Source: Microbacterium testaceum StLB037 (lineage in GTDB: Bacteria > Actinomycetota > Actinomycetes > Actinomycetales > Microbacteriaceae). Taken from it: a DNA stretch of 64,000 bases. The position numbers and the translations under genes were made by a program. Below the pieces are notes generated by a model. The model had not been told where the DNA came from. It worked only from the letters and a program-made list of their open reading frames with translations, and did no database searches. How positions within the stretch are numbered: position 1 is the first letter of the stretch; each line of letters starts with the position of its first letter. Location of the stretch: assembly GCF_008763945.1 (NCBI RefSeq), contig NZ_VTQH01000001.1, forward strand, positions 806,110 to 870,109, written 5' to 3'. This document shows, in pieces, positions 19,233 through 29,458 of the stretch.

Positions 19233-19448
19233 TCAGGCGTTCCCGATGTGCTTGTCGACGTTCGCGCGGGTCTCGTCGATCTTCGCGTGGTGCTCCACCG
19301 GCACGACCTTCTTGATCGCATCGGCCGCTCCGTCGAGCACCTTGTCGCTGACCTCCTCGGCCTTCTCGCTCTTGAGGGCCTCTTCGATCTTGTCGCGGTT
19401 CTCGTCGAGGAGCTTCTTGCCCTTGGCGATGATGTCGTCGACTCCCAT
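19233..19448 (-). CDS. Small MT0933-like antitoxin-family protein
   Basis: A 71-residue, highly charged helical protein. The pattern (K-G-K-K-L-L-D-E-N-R-D-K-I-E-E-A-L followed by D-K-V-L-D-G-A-A-D-A-I-K-K) resembles the actinobacterial MT0933/Rv0909-like antitoxin family; this is a weak call because such Lys/Asp/Ala helices also occur in CsbD-like stress proteins. A good ribosome site (AAGGAG) precedes the ATG. It stands alone between tuf and the S10 operon with its own terminator; no toxin gene is adjacent. Its own promoter is not clear, so it may be read from tuf past the tuf terminator. Confidence 0.6.
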   Translation of the reverse strand: MGVDDIIAKGKKLLDENRDKIEEALKSEKAEEVSDKVLDGAADAIKKVVPVEHHAKIDETRANVDKHIGNA

Positions 19449-19578
19449 GTGCGTCTCCTTCGCAGACCCGGCCGGCTGTGGTGCCGACTCCCGCCCATTG
19501 TGGCGGCGGCTCGCCGAGGAGCGAAAGCCCTCGTCGCACATCGGACACCCCGTGTAGGACGAGTTCCGGGAACGACAA

Positions 19579-19602
19579 AGGCCGGGCCCGAGGGCCCGGC
19601 CT
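19579..19602 (-). terminator. Terminator after tuf
   Basis: 11-bp G+C stem (19579-19589 with 19592-19602) 24 nt after the tuf stop; the very short loop means the top pairs probably open. Confidence 0.75.
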
Positions 19603-19626
19603 GTGCCGAGTGAAGTCTGGAAGGAC

Positions 19627-20820
19627 TTACTTGAGGATCTTGGTGACGGTACCGGCACCGACGGTGCGGCCACCCTCACGGATCGCGTAGCCGAGGCCCT
19701 CTTCCATGGCGATCGGCTGGATCAGCTCGACCGACATCTCCGTGGTGTCACCGGGCATGACCATCTCGGTGCCCTCGGGCAGCGTGATGACGCCGGTCAC
19801 GTCGGTGGTGCGGAAGTAGAACTGCGGGCGGTAGTTCGTGAAGAACGGGTTGTGGCGGCCGCCCTCCTCCTTGGACAGGATGTACGCCGTGCCCTCGAAG
19901 TTGGTGTGCGGGGTGACCGAACCGGGCTTCACGACGACCTGGCCGCGCTCGACGTCGTCACGCTTGGTGCCGCGCAGGAGCAGACCACAGTTCTCGCCGG
20001 CCCAGGCCTCGTCGAGCTGCTTGTGGAACATCTCGATACCCGTGACCGTGGTCTTCTGCGTCGGGCGGATGCCGACGATCTCGACCTCGGAGTTGATCGC
20101 GAGGGTACCGCGCTCGGCGCGACCCGTGACGACCGTGCCACGACCGGTGATCGTGAAGACGTCCTCGATGGGCATGAGGAAGGGCTTGTCCTTGTCACGC
20201 ACCGGGTCGGGGATCGACTCGTCGACGGCTTCCATGAGCTCGACGATGGCGTTGACCCACTGCTCGTCACCCTCGAGAGCCTTGAGGCCCGAGACGCGCA
20301 CGACGGGGGCGTTGTCGCCGTCGAAGTCCTGCGACGACAGCAGCTCGCGAACCTCGAGCTCGACGAGCTCCAGGATCTCCTCGTCGTCGACCATGTCGCT
20401 CTTGTTCAGCGCGACGAGCAGGTAGGGCACGCCGACCTGCTTGGCGAGCAGAACGTGCTCACGGGTCTGAGCCATCGGGCCGTCGGTGGCGGCGACCACG
20501 AGGATCGCGCCGTCCATCTGAGCGGCACCGGTGATCATGTTCTTGATGTAGTCGGCGTGACCGGGCGCGTCGACGTGAGCGTAGTGACGCTTCGGGGTCT
20601 CGTACTCGACGTGCGAGATGTTGATCGTGATACCGCGCTGACGCTCTTCCGGCGCCGAGTCGATCGACGCGAAGTCGCGCTGAACGTTGGTGGCCGACGG
20701 GAACTTGTCGGCGAGCACCTTCGAGATGGCAGCGGTGAGCGTGGTCTTGCCGTGGTCGACGTGACCGATCGTTCCGATGTTCACGTGCGGCTTGGTCCGC
20801 TCGAACTTGGCCTTAGCCAC
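19627..20820 (-). CDS. tuf: Elongation factor Tu
   Basis: Delivers aminoacyl-tRNA to the ribosome. 397 residues. G1 G-H-V-D-H-G-K-T-T (about residues 18-26), G3 D-A-P-G-H-A-D-Y (Ala in place of the E. coli Cys), G4 N-K-S-D, and the domain II/III barrels. GTG start with GAGGAGG 5-8 nt upstream. Separated from fusA by 160 nt with a hairpin, so it may have extra transcription of its own; I see no clear -35/-10 pair there. Confidence 0.98.
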   Translation of the reverse strand: MAKAKFERTKPHVNIGTIGHVDHGKTTLTAAISKVLADKFPSATNVQRDFASIDSAPEERQRGITINISHVEYETPKRHYAHVDAPGHADYIKNMITGAAQMDGAILVVAATDGPMAQTREHVLLAKQVGVPYLLVALNKSDMVDDEEILELVELEVRELLSSQDFDGDNAPVVRVSGLKALEGDEQWVNAIVELMEAVDESIPDPVRDKDKPFLMPIEDVFTITGRGTVVTGRAERGTLAINSEVEIVGIRPTQKTTVTGIEMFHKQLDEAWAGENCGLLLRGTKRDDVERGQVVVKPGSVTPHTNFEGTAYILSKEEGGRHNPFFTNYRPQFYFRTTDVTGVITLPEGTEMVMPGDTTEMSVELIQPIAMEEGLGYAIREGGRTVGAGTVTKILK

Positions 20821-20926
20821 TGGGTCCTCCTCAGGACGTTGGTTGCGAGGTCTCGGGCACTGGATTGCGACCGGTTCTTCGCGGGGATGGTTCTCAGATT
20901 ACTAGAGAGTCGGTATTCAGTTTGAG

Positions 20927-20969
20927 CGGATGCCGAGAACCTGGGCAGAACCGGGGTTCCCGGCATCCG
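20927..20969 (-). terminator. Hairpin between fusA and tuf
   Basis: 15-nt arms (20927-20941 and 20955-20969), 14 of 15 paired, 13-nt loop, 11 nt after the fusA stop. Each arm carries the word GGATGCC in opposite orientation. Could attenuate fusA read-through into tuf. Confidence 0.65.
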
Positions 20970-20980
20970 TGAGAGCGGTT

Positions 20981-23095
<2,115 letters not shown>

Positions 23096-23181
23096 GGGTG
23101 TCTTCCTTACCTGTTGGGAGGTTGATGCCGGGCCCATCGGAGGGTCCGCGACCGGGGTCGGTCACGAACCCTCCGCGGGTT

Positions 23182-23652
23182 TTACCAGCGGTAGTGCGCG
23201 AAGGCGCGGTTCGACTCGGCCATCTTGTGGGTGTCTTCGCGGCGCTTGACCGCGGCACCGAGGCCGTTCGAGGCGTCGAGGATCTCGTTCTGCAGACGCT
23301 CGGTCATCGTCTTCTCACGACGGCCCTTGGCGTAGCTCACGAGCCAGCGCAGCGCGAGGGTGTTCGCGCGGTGCGGCTTGACCTCGACGGGAACCTGGTA
23401 GGTCGAGCCACCGACGCGGCGGCTCTTGACCTCGAGGGTGGGACGGACGTTGTCGAGCGCCTTCTTGAGCGTCGCGACCGCGTCCTGGCTGTTCTTCGCC
23501 TCGACGCCCTTGAGGGCATCATAGACGATCGACTCGGCGATGGACTTCTTGCCGTCGACGAGGATCTTGTTGACCAGCTGGGTGACGACGGGAGCGCCGT
23601 ACACCGGGTCGTTGACGACGGGACGCTTCGGGGCAGGACCCTTACGAGGCAT
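23182..23652 (-). CDS. rpsG: 30S ribosomal protein S7
   Basis: 156 residues, [11 protein letters not shown] start, C-terminal A-F-A-H-Y-R-W. Organises the 3' major domain of 16S rRNA. Five nt after rpsL. Confidence 0.98.
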   Translation of the reverse strand: MPRKGPAPKRPVVNDPVYGAPVVTQLVNKILVDGKKSIAESIVYDALKGVEAKNSQDAVATLKKALDNVRPTLEVKSRRVGGSTYQVPVEVKPHRANTLALRWLVSYAKGRREKTMTERLQNEILDASNGLGAAVKRREDTHKMAESNRAFAHYRW

Positions 23653-23657
23653 GGTTC

Positions 23658-24026
23658 TCAGCCCTTCTTCGCGCCGTAGCGGCTACGAGCCTGCTTACGG
23701 TTCTTGACAGCCTGGGTGTCGAGCGCACCGCGGACGATCTTGTAACGGACACCGGGGAGGTCCTTGACGCGACCACCGCGGACGAGCACGAGCGAGTGCT
23801 CCTGCAGGTTGTGGCCCTCGCCGGGGATGTAGGCGGTGACCTCGGTGCCGTTGCGCAGCTTCACGCGGGCGACCTTGCGCATGGCCGAGTTCGGCTTCTT
23901 GGGGGTCGTGGTGTACACGCGGGTGCACACGCCGGCCTGCTGGGGGTTCGACTTCAGCGCGGGAGCCTTGGTCTTCGAGACCTTCGGCGAGCGGCCCTTG
24001 CGAACCAACTGCTGAATGGTTGGCAC
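23658..24026 (-). CDS. rpsL: 30S ribosomal protein S12
   Basis: 122 residues. Decoding-centre protein; Lys43 in P-K-K-P-N-S and Lys88 in G-G-R-V-K-D are the streptomycin-sensitive wild-type residues. GTG start, 6 nt after AAGGAGA. First gene of the str operon (rpsL-rpsG-fusA-tuf). Confidence 0.98.
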   Translation of the reverse strand: MPTIQQLVRKGRSPKVSKTKAPALKSNPQQAGVCTRVYTTTPKKPNSAMRKVARVKLRNGTEVTAYIPGEGHNLQEHSLVLVRGGRVKDLPGVRYKIVRGALDTQAVKNRKQARSRYGAKKG

Positions 24027-24306
24027 GTTCTCTCCTTGATTGGCTGGACGTTCCCTCGCGGTGGCGCCCAGGGTGCTGCACGGTGACAGCGTCGTGTCTC
24101 CCCCGCCACCTCGTTCATCTTGCGATTCATGACGTGTCGGGCTCACGTGTGATCCACCCCGCGACAGAATGATCTGACGCGATTCGTGGTGGATATGCCG
24201 TGGGGGCGACCTGTTCGCAGGCCGATCCCTGAGATGGTGCGAGCGTTGATCCGGACGACCTACCCGAGGGCATGACGCACGGCGCGCGTGAACGCACACC
24301 CGGTCA
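24027..24306 (-). promoter_or_regulatory. Long leader of the str operon
   Basis: About 275 nt between the predicted start point and rpsL, with no credible gene on either strand. I see no strong hairpin; only a short direct repeat (ACGTGT) around 24132-24150. Confidence 0.4.
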
Positions 24307-24335
24307 ATGATACGCGTTCCCCGGGACACGGGCAA
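24307..24335 (-). promoter_or_regulatory. Promoter of the str operon
   Basis: Minus strand: -35 TTGCCC (24330-24335), 17 bp, -10 TATCAT (24307-24312). Confidence 0.8.
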
Positions 24336-24381
24336 ACGTGCGCGGGTCTACTCACTGGGAGTATCCCGGATGCCGTACGCC

Positions 24382-25389
24382 TCAGCCGGTCAGCAGCACT
24401 GCCGCCCCGATGGCGGAGGCGACGATCACGACGACGATGACCGAGACGAGGATGACGACACGTGCCGCGCCGCGGCGGGCGCGAGGGCGGATCGACGCGG
24501 CGTCCGGAGCCGACGCAGCGCGGACGACAGGGGCGCGTTCCACGCGCGCCGGTCCCTCCCGGCGCGGACCATAGGACTCGCGCCCGAGGGCCTCGGGGAC
24601 ACGCGCATCGCGCACGACCCCCTCGACGACCGGGTGGGACGACGCTTCCGCCGCCTCGCGGCGACGGCGGCGAGACCCCGACGCGGTGTCGTCGTCGACC
24701 TCCGGACGCGGACGCGCACGCGTCGCCTCGTCGATGACCGCCTCCCACAGAGGACGTCGGCGGATGGTCTCCTCGACCTCGGTGACGCCCCTCCCGCGCT
24801 CGACGTCCGAGCGAGCACCGGCCCGGCCCCGAGGGGCGGTGTCACCCACCTCGTCGTCGCCTGCGTCACCGGTGTCGGACGCCTGCCGTGACACTCCTCG
24901 GGAGCGAACGGTCGTGTCGTCGGGTGCGTCGCCCCGCGAGATCAAGGTCTGGTCGGCGGGCTCCTCGGTCGAGGGGTGGGCGGTCTCGACCACCGCCGCG
25001 TCCGGACGCGAGAGAACGGTCTCGTCCTCGGGCGCCTGACGGGCGGTCAGGACCGTCTCGTCCTCCGGCACGTCCCGACGCGAGAGAACGGTCTCGTCCT
25101 CCGCCGCCTCGCGGGCGGTCAGGACCGTCTCGTCCTCCGGCACGTCCCGACGCAAGAGAACGGTCTCGTCCTCCGCCGCCTCGCGGGCGGTCAGGACCGT
25201 CTCGTCCTCCGGCACGTCCCGACGCGAGACCACGGTCTGGTCCTCGGGCGCCTGACGAGCGGACAGGATCGTCTCGTCAATGATCTCGTCGTCGTCCTCG
25301 GCCGGGGGTGGAACCGGCCACGAACGCAGCCGGCCGGCCCAGAGCGTCACCTCATCGGGGTCGTCCGCGCGATCATACGGTCCGCTCAC
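24382..25389 (-). CDS. Tail-anchored protein with DETVL repeats (putative multi-site phosphoprotein)
   Basis: A 335-residue protein of no family I recognise. Residues 38-165 are about ten 12-residue units with a D-E/Q-T-V/I-L/V-x-x-R core, then a disordered Arg/Asp/Glu region, and a single C-terminal membrane helix (about 308-332) with two residues outside, so nearly all of it faces the cytoplasm. The Thr in each unit has acidic residues before it and hydrophobic residues after it, as in many actinobacterial Ser/Thr-kinase sites such as the E-T-T motif of GarA. It is the last gene of an operon with a kinase and an FHA protein, and its GTG start overlaps the FHA stop (GTGA). I infer a multi-phosphorylated FHA ligand; no direct proof in sequence. 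Confidence 0.75.
   Translation of the reverse strand: MSGPYDRADDPDEVTLWAGRLRSWPVPPPAEDDDEIIDETILSARQAPEDQTVVSRRDVPEDETVLTAREAAEDETVLLRRDVPEDETVLTAREAAEDETVLSRRDVPEDETVLTARQAPEDETVLSRPDAAVVETAHPSTEEPADQTLISRGDAPDDTTVRSRGVSRQASDTGDAGDDEVGDTAPRGRAGARSDVERGRGVTEVEETIRRRPLWEAVIDEATRARPRPEVDDDTASGSRRRRREAAEASSHPVVEGVVRDARVPEALGRESYGPRREGPARVERAPVVRAASAPDAASIRPRARRGAARVVILVSVIVVVIVASAIGAAVLLTG
24895..25278 (-). repeat. 36/72-bp in-frame tandem repeat array
   Basis: Encodes residues 38-165 of the tail-anchored protein. Two alternating 36-bp units (D-E-T-V-L-T-A-R-E-A-A-E and D-E-T-V-L-S-R-R-D-V-P-E) make a 72-bp superunit; the central copies are almost identical at the DNA level, which suggests recent expansion. 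The outer units have drifted (D-Q-T-L-I, D-T-T-V-R). Confidence 0.9.
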
Positions 25390-26951
25390 GCGTCGCTCCG
25401 CGAGAGGCGCACCTCCGCGTCGCCGAGGAAGAAGCGCTCTCCGGCTTCGATCTCCTCGCCGGGAGGAGCCTCGACCTCGGTTCCCATGAGCGTGGCGAAG
25501 AGCACACCGTTGGTGGAGTGCAGATCCGTCACGAACCAGGTGTCGCCGCGGAGCTCCAGGCGCGCGTGGGTCTTGGAAACCGTCCGCGTCTCGTCGGTGA
25601 TGGCGACCAGCTGCGCGTCGGGGTAGGCGGAGTCCGGACCGGGGCGACGGCCCAGGATCACGGTCGTCGAGGTCAGATCGACCGGCGTCCCGCTCGGCGG
25701 CACGAGGGCCCACGGGATCCGCTTGCGCCGCGTGACGACGGTGCGGTCGAGGGCGTCGAAGTCCTCGTCGCGGGAAACCGCCGGAACCTCCGGCTGCGTG
25801 TAGAGCGCCGACACCGAGGTGCGCGCGGAGCGGGGGGAGCCGGCATCCGGAGCCTCCGCCACCGCGGACACCGCCTCCGACAGCTCGGGGAACTCGTCGA
25901 CGGCGGCAGAGGGGCGGGGCGCAGGGACCGCGTCGGGTGCCGGCCGGGTGAGCGGCACGTCCGCGATGGGGGCGGCCCCCGCGTCGGAGGTCGAGCGGCG
26001 CGGCGGGGTCACCCAGGGAGCGACGGGATCGGAGTCCTCCTCGACGCGCGCGGCCGGCGGCGAGGAGACGGCGGGCGCCTCCGTCGTGGTCGTCGGCGGG
26101 GCCCAGGTCGCCGCCCCGGCCATGGGGGCGTCGAGGACGTGGGGACGCGATGCCTCGGCGCCGGTGGACGGCTCGTGCGCGAGCGCCGGAGCGGGTGCCG
26201 AGGGCCGGTCATCGTCTTCGGGCGCACCGTCGCGAAGGGCGTCCAGCACGTCGAAGACGCTGGTCGCCGGCGCGGGTCCGAGGTCGTCGCGGTGTGCACC
26301 GACGGTGTGCGGAGACTCCGACATCGCCGGTGACACCTGCGCCGGCGGGGCCCAGGCGCGCTCCGCCGGAACGGCATCGGCGAGCGCGGTCGACGCAGGA
26401 GCGAACGGCATCGCGGCCGGATCGGAGGCCGGAGGTGACACGGGCGCGGAGGACACGGCATCCTGAGCCGGGGCGGACGGACCCTGCTCGGGCGTCCACC
26501 CTCCGATGAGCGGCACGTACGGACCGTCGAAGTCCTTGCCGCGACGGACGGGAGTCGAATCCTCGTGGGGCCGCGCGGTGCGGCGCTCCCCCTGCCAGCG
26601 GGCGGAGCCGAAGCCCAGGATGCTCGCCCAGACGACGGGGAGGATCGCCCCGACGACCGTGAGACCCGCACCCACGCCGAAGCCAGTGTTGATGCGATGC
26701 ACGGCGACGATGAACACGACCGCGAACGCGATGAAGCCGAAGAGGGGCACCAGGTTCAACAGCACCAGCCACGGCGAGAACCCGCCGAGCTTGAGCACCG
26801 TGGCGACGTTCAGGACGGGGACCCACCCCTTCCACGACGCTTCGCCGACCTTGCGGAAGAGGGCCGCGAGGGCGAGGGCGAGCCAGACGTACAGCACGAC
26901 GACGAGGGCGAACGACGTCGCCCCGAGAACCACCATGGTCGAATCGGTCAT
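25386..26951 (-). CDS. Four-helix membrane protein with C-terminal FHA domain
   Basis: 521 residues. Residues 1-115 form about four membrane helices resembling a DUF5684-type module (W-K-G-W-V-P-V-L-N segment). Residues 120-400 are an Ala/Pro-rich disordered linker. Residues 430-517 are an FHA domain with G-R-R, S-K-T-H-A and S-T-N-G, the phospho-threonine-binding residues. Just ahead of it is D-R-T-V-V-T-R-R-K-R, a Thr motif like those of the next gene's repeats and placed like the GarA motif that can bind its own FHA. ATG overlaps the transglutaminase-fold gene (ATGA). Likely the phospho-reader of this operon. Confidence 0.88.
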   Translation of the reverse strand: MTDSTMVVLGATSFALVVVLYVWLALALAALFRKVGEASWKGWVPVLNVATVLKLGGFSPWLVLLNLVPLFGFIAFAVVFIVAVHRINTGFGVGAGLTVVGAILPVVWASILGFGSARWQGERRTARPHEDSTPVRRGKDFDGPYVPLIGGWTPEQGPSAPAQDAVSSAPVSPPASDPAAMPFAPASTALADAVPAERAWAPPAQVSPAMSESPHTVGAHRDDLGPAPATSVFDVLDALRDGAPEDDDRPSAPAPALAHEPSTGAEASRPHVLDAPMAGAATWAPPTTTTEAPAVSSPPAARVEEDSDPVAPWVTPPRRSTSDAGAAPIADVPLTRPAPDAVPAPRPSAAVDEFPELSEAVSAVAEAPDAGSPRSARTSVSALYTQPEVPAVSRDEDFDALDRTVVTRRKRIPWALVPPSGTPVDLTSTTVILGRRPGPDSAYPDAQLVAITDETRTVSKTHARLELRGDTWFVTDLHSTNGVLFATLMGTEVEAPPGEEIEAGERFFLGDAEVRLSRSDA

Positions 26952-29458
26952 GTCGTGTCGCGCTCCACCGGGGCGGTGGACCGCTTCCCCCTCTCGTCGC
27001 GGTGCGGCGACCCCCGCCGCGAGGGGCGTGGGGCGAGGAACCGCAGGAACGATCTCAACGATACGGCCGCGCGCACGCGGCGCCAGAAGCCTCGCTGACG
27101 GGTCAGACGACGGCGTTCCGCGTCGACGATGCGCCAGAAGTCCGTGACGTCGTCGGAACCGACCGCCGCGTCCGAGAAGACGGCGCGATCGGCACCCTCG
27201 GCCAGGAGCGTGCCGGACGGGGTCGCGAAGGCCTCCGCGACCTCGCGCCGCGTGGGCGCGCGGGGCACGGTGCGTCCCGCATCGATGCCGGCGTCGACGT
27301 ACTCGTCCCACCCCCCGGCGATCGCCGCACGGGGATCGGCGTCACGCCGACGCCCGCGGCGGCGGACCGCCTTGGCGATGACGATGGCGAAGAAGGGACC
27401 GAACAGCACGAGCAGGATCAGCAGCGAGATACCGGCGATGCGCAAGCCCGCCCAGAGCCAGGCCAGGTCGACCCCGTCGTCGGTGCGCTTGTCGTCGTCG
27501 AGGGAGTTGTCCTCCTGCACGGGCTCGGGGGGGACGACCTCCTGGACGTTGTCGGGCCGGACCTCGGTGACGTTCTCGGGATCCTGCTGCTGCGTGACCT
27601 CGAGGCTCGGCGACTGCTCCCACTGCGGGGTGACGTCGATGGCGACCCATCGCCCGTCGGCCCCCTGCACCTCGGTCCAGGCGCTCAGGTCGCGCGCTCG
27701 GCACTCCCCGCTCTCGCAGGTCGACAGCGTTGCGTCGGTCGAGACCAGGCGCGTTCCGACGACCACCCGCGCGGGGAAGCCGAGTTCGTGGGCGATCAGG
27801 GCCGTGGCGACGGCGAACTGCTCGTCGTCGCCCACGGCGGCGACGTAGTTGCCGGAGGCTGCGGCGCGGGGATCGTCCTCCCGCTCGAGCAGGCGCTCGA
27901 ACATGCGGTCGACGCGGGCGAGGGAGTGACCGGAGGCGCTCGGCTGCAATTGGTACCCCGACAGAGCTGCGGCCCATGCCGGGGTGGGACCACCCTCGGG
28001 CGCCAGGCTGTGGCTCAGATACCCGCGTTGGCGCAGCATCTGCACGAGGCTCTGCAGCGCCGCCCCGTCGTCGCCCGCCGCGTGCTCCTCCACCCACCGC
28101 CGGAGGTTGTCACCGCCGGCGACGCCGTCTCCCGCTCCGGGCGGGGTCAATGTCGCGAGGTCGTTCGCCGCGGGCTCGACGGCATCGATCGTGTAGCGGT
28201 CCCCCGCCACTAGTCCGCCCTCGGCCGTCTGCACCCCCGCCTCAGCGTCGGAGCTGTAGTAGAACCTGTCGGCGAGGAGGCCGCGGCGATCCCCCTCGAA
28301 CGTCGCCGAGGTGAGGCGCCCGGCCGTCGGCATCCAGATCCCTCCGAGATCGACGATCTCGACGTCGGCTCCAACGGGTCGCCCCTCCCCCGCCTCGCGT
28401 GTCGAGGGCAGGCGAACGAAGCCGGCACCCTCGTTCCCGGACGCGCGGAAGATCTCGCCGTCGTAGGTGTCGAGGGTGGCGATCCGGACGCGTTCCGGCA
28501 TCGGCCCCGTGCCGCTGATGCGGAACAGGACGTCGTCCGATCGCGCGTCGGAGAACATCGACCGGTACTGCGACAGGGGGCTCACGGCCTCGGCGATCAG
28601 TCGCTCCGGGCCGGCCGCCGACCGCAGCACCTGCCTGTCGGCGTCGCGGGAGGCGGCCGGGACGACGGTGATCGTGACGATCGCCGCGACGAGGAGCATT
28701 CCCGCTCCCAACGCCAGTCGACGGCGGTCCGCGCGGGAGCGCCCCGTTCCGACGGAAAGCGCCGAAACGTCGCTGGCACGGCGGAGGGCGCGCCCGCGCT
28801 CGTCGCGCGCACGCCACGCGAGCCAGAGCACGGAGGCGAGCAGGGCGCCGATCCCGACCGCGGTCTCCACCGGTGCGAGCAGGGTGAGAGGGCCGATCGT
28901 CAGCGGCGCGCTGGTGGAGGTCCGACCGAAGAACAGCCCGAACCCCGTCATGCCCAGGCCACCGACCACGGCGAACGGCGACCAGCGGTCGCCACGGGTG
29001 GCGAGCTTCAGGGTCAGCGCGGTCCCGACGAGGAAGATCACTAGCGCGGGCACGAGCAGATTCCGATACGTCCCCACGGGCAGATCGACCGTGACCAGGT
29101 CTTTCCACGCGACGATGACGCCGGCGAAGGCCTCGCCGAGGCCGCGGAGCGCGTCGAGGGGAGACGTCAGCCGCGACGGGACGGCCAGCGGGACCGCCAG
29201 CAGCGCGAAGGCGCCCAGCAGGCCCGCGGCGAGGATCCAACCGCTCCACCGGCGCCACGTCACGACCCCCACCAGGGCTCCGGCGACGACGACCGACACC
29301 GCGACGAGGAGGAGGAAGGAGCCGGACGCGTACACGGGCCACGCGGCGACCGCCGCCAGGACGACCGAGACGACCGCGTAGATCCCGGCGGCCGCATACC
29401 GCGGCAGGCTCGTCTCGCGGCGGCGGGCACCGGTGCGCGGGGTCGCGGGGCCGCTCAC
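26948..29458 (-). CDS. Transglutaminase-fold membrane protein, probable pseudoenzyme
   Basis: 836 residues: about six N-terminal helices (to roughly residue 265), an extracytoplasmic region containing a transglutaminase-like core near 540-610, one more helix near 680-705, and a basic cytoplasmic tail. In the core, the position of the catalytic Cys (C-x-D-F-A in active members) reads D-E-Q-F-A, and the His of H-A-W reads S-A-W; only the Asp (I-D-V-T-P) remains. So proteolysis or cross-linking by the classic triad is unlikely. It sits in the usual MoxR-DUF58-transglutaminase set. GTG start overlapping the DUF58 stop (GTGA). Confidence 0.85.
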   Translation of the reverse strand: MSGPATPRTGARRRETSLPRYAAAGIYAVVSVVLAAVAAWPVYASGSFLLLVAVSVVVAGALVGVVTWRRWSGWILAAGLLGAFALLAVPLAVPSRLTSPLDALRGLGEAFAGVIVAWKDLVTVDLPVGTYRNLLVPALVIFLVGTALTLKLATRGDRWSPFAVVGGLGMTGFGLFFGRTSTSAPLTIGPLTLLAPVETAVGIGALLASVLWLAWRARDERGRALRRASDVSALSVGTGRSRADRRRLALGAGMLLVAAIVTITVVPAASRDADRQVLRSAAGPERLIAEAVSPLSQYRSMFSDARSDDVLFRISGTGPMPERVRIATLDTYDGEIFRASGNEGAGFVRLPSTREAGEGRPVGADVEIVDLGGIWMPTAGRLTSATFEGDRRGLLADRFYYSSDAEAGVQTAEGGLVAGDRYTIDAVEPAANDLATLTPPGAGDGVAGGDNLRRWVEEHAAGDDGAALQSLVQMLRQRGYLSHSLAPEGGPTPAWAAALSGYQLQPSASGHSLARVDRMFERLLEREDDPRAAASGNYVAAVGDDEQFAVATALIAHELGFPARVVVGTRLVSTDATLSTCESGECRARDLSAWTEVQGADGRWVAIDVTPQWEQSPSLEVTQQQDPENVTEVRPDNVQEVVPPEPVQEDNSLDDDKRTDDGVDLAWLWAGLRIAGISLLILLVLFGPFFAIVIAKAVRRRGRRRDADPRAAIAGGWDEYVDAGIDAGRTVPRAPTRREVAEAFATPSGTLLAEGADRAVFSDAAVGSDDVTDFWRIVDAERRRLTRQRGFWRRVRAAVSLRSFLRFLAPRPSRRGSPHRDERGKRSTAPVERDTT

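Noticed and set aside
19233..19448. A toxin partner for the antitoxin-like gene
   Set aside because: No reading frame with toxin features lies between tuf and rpsJ on either strand.
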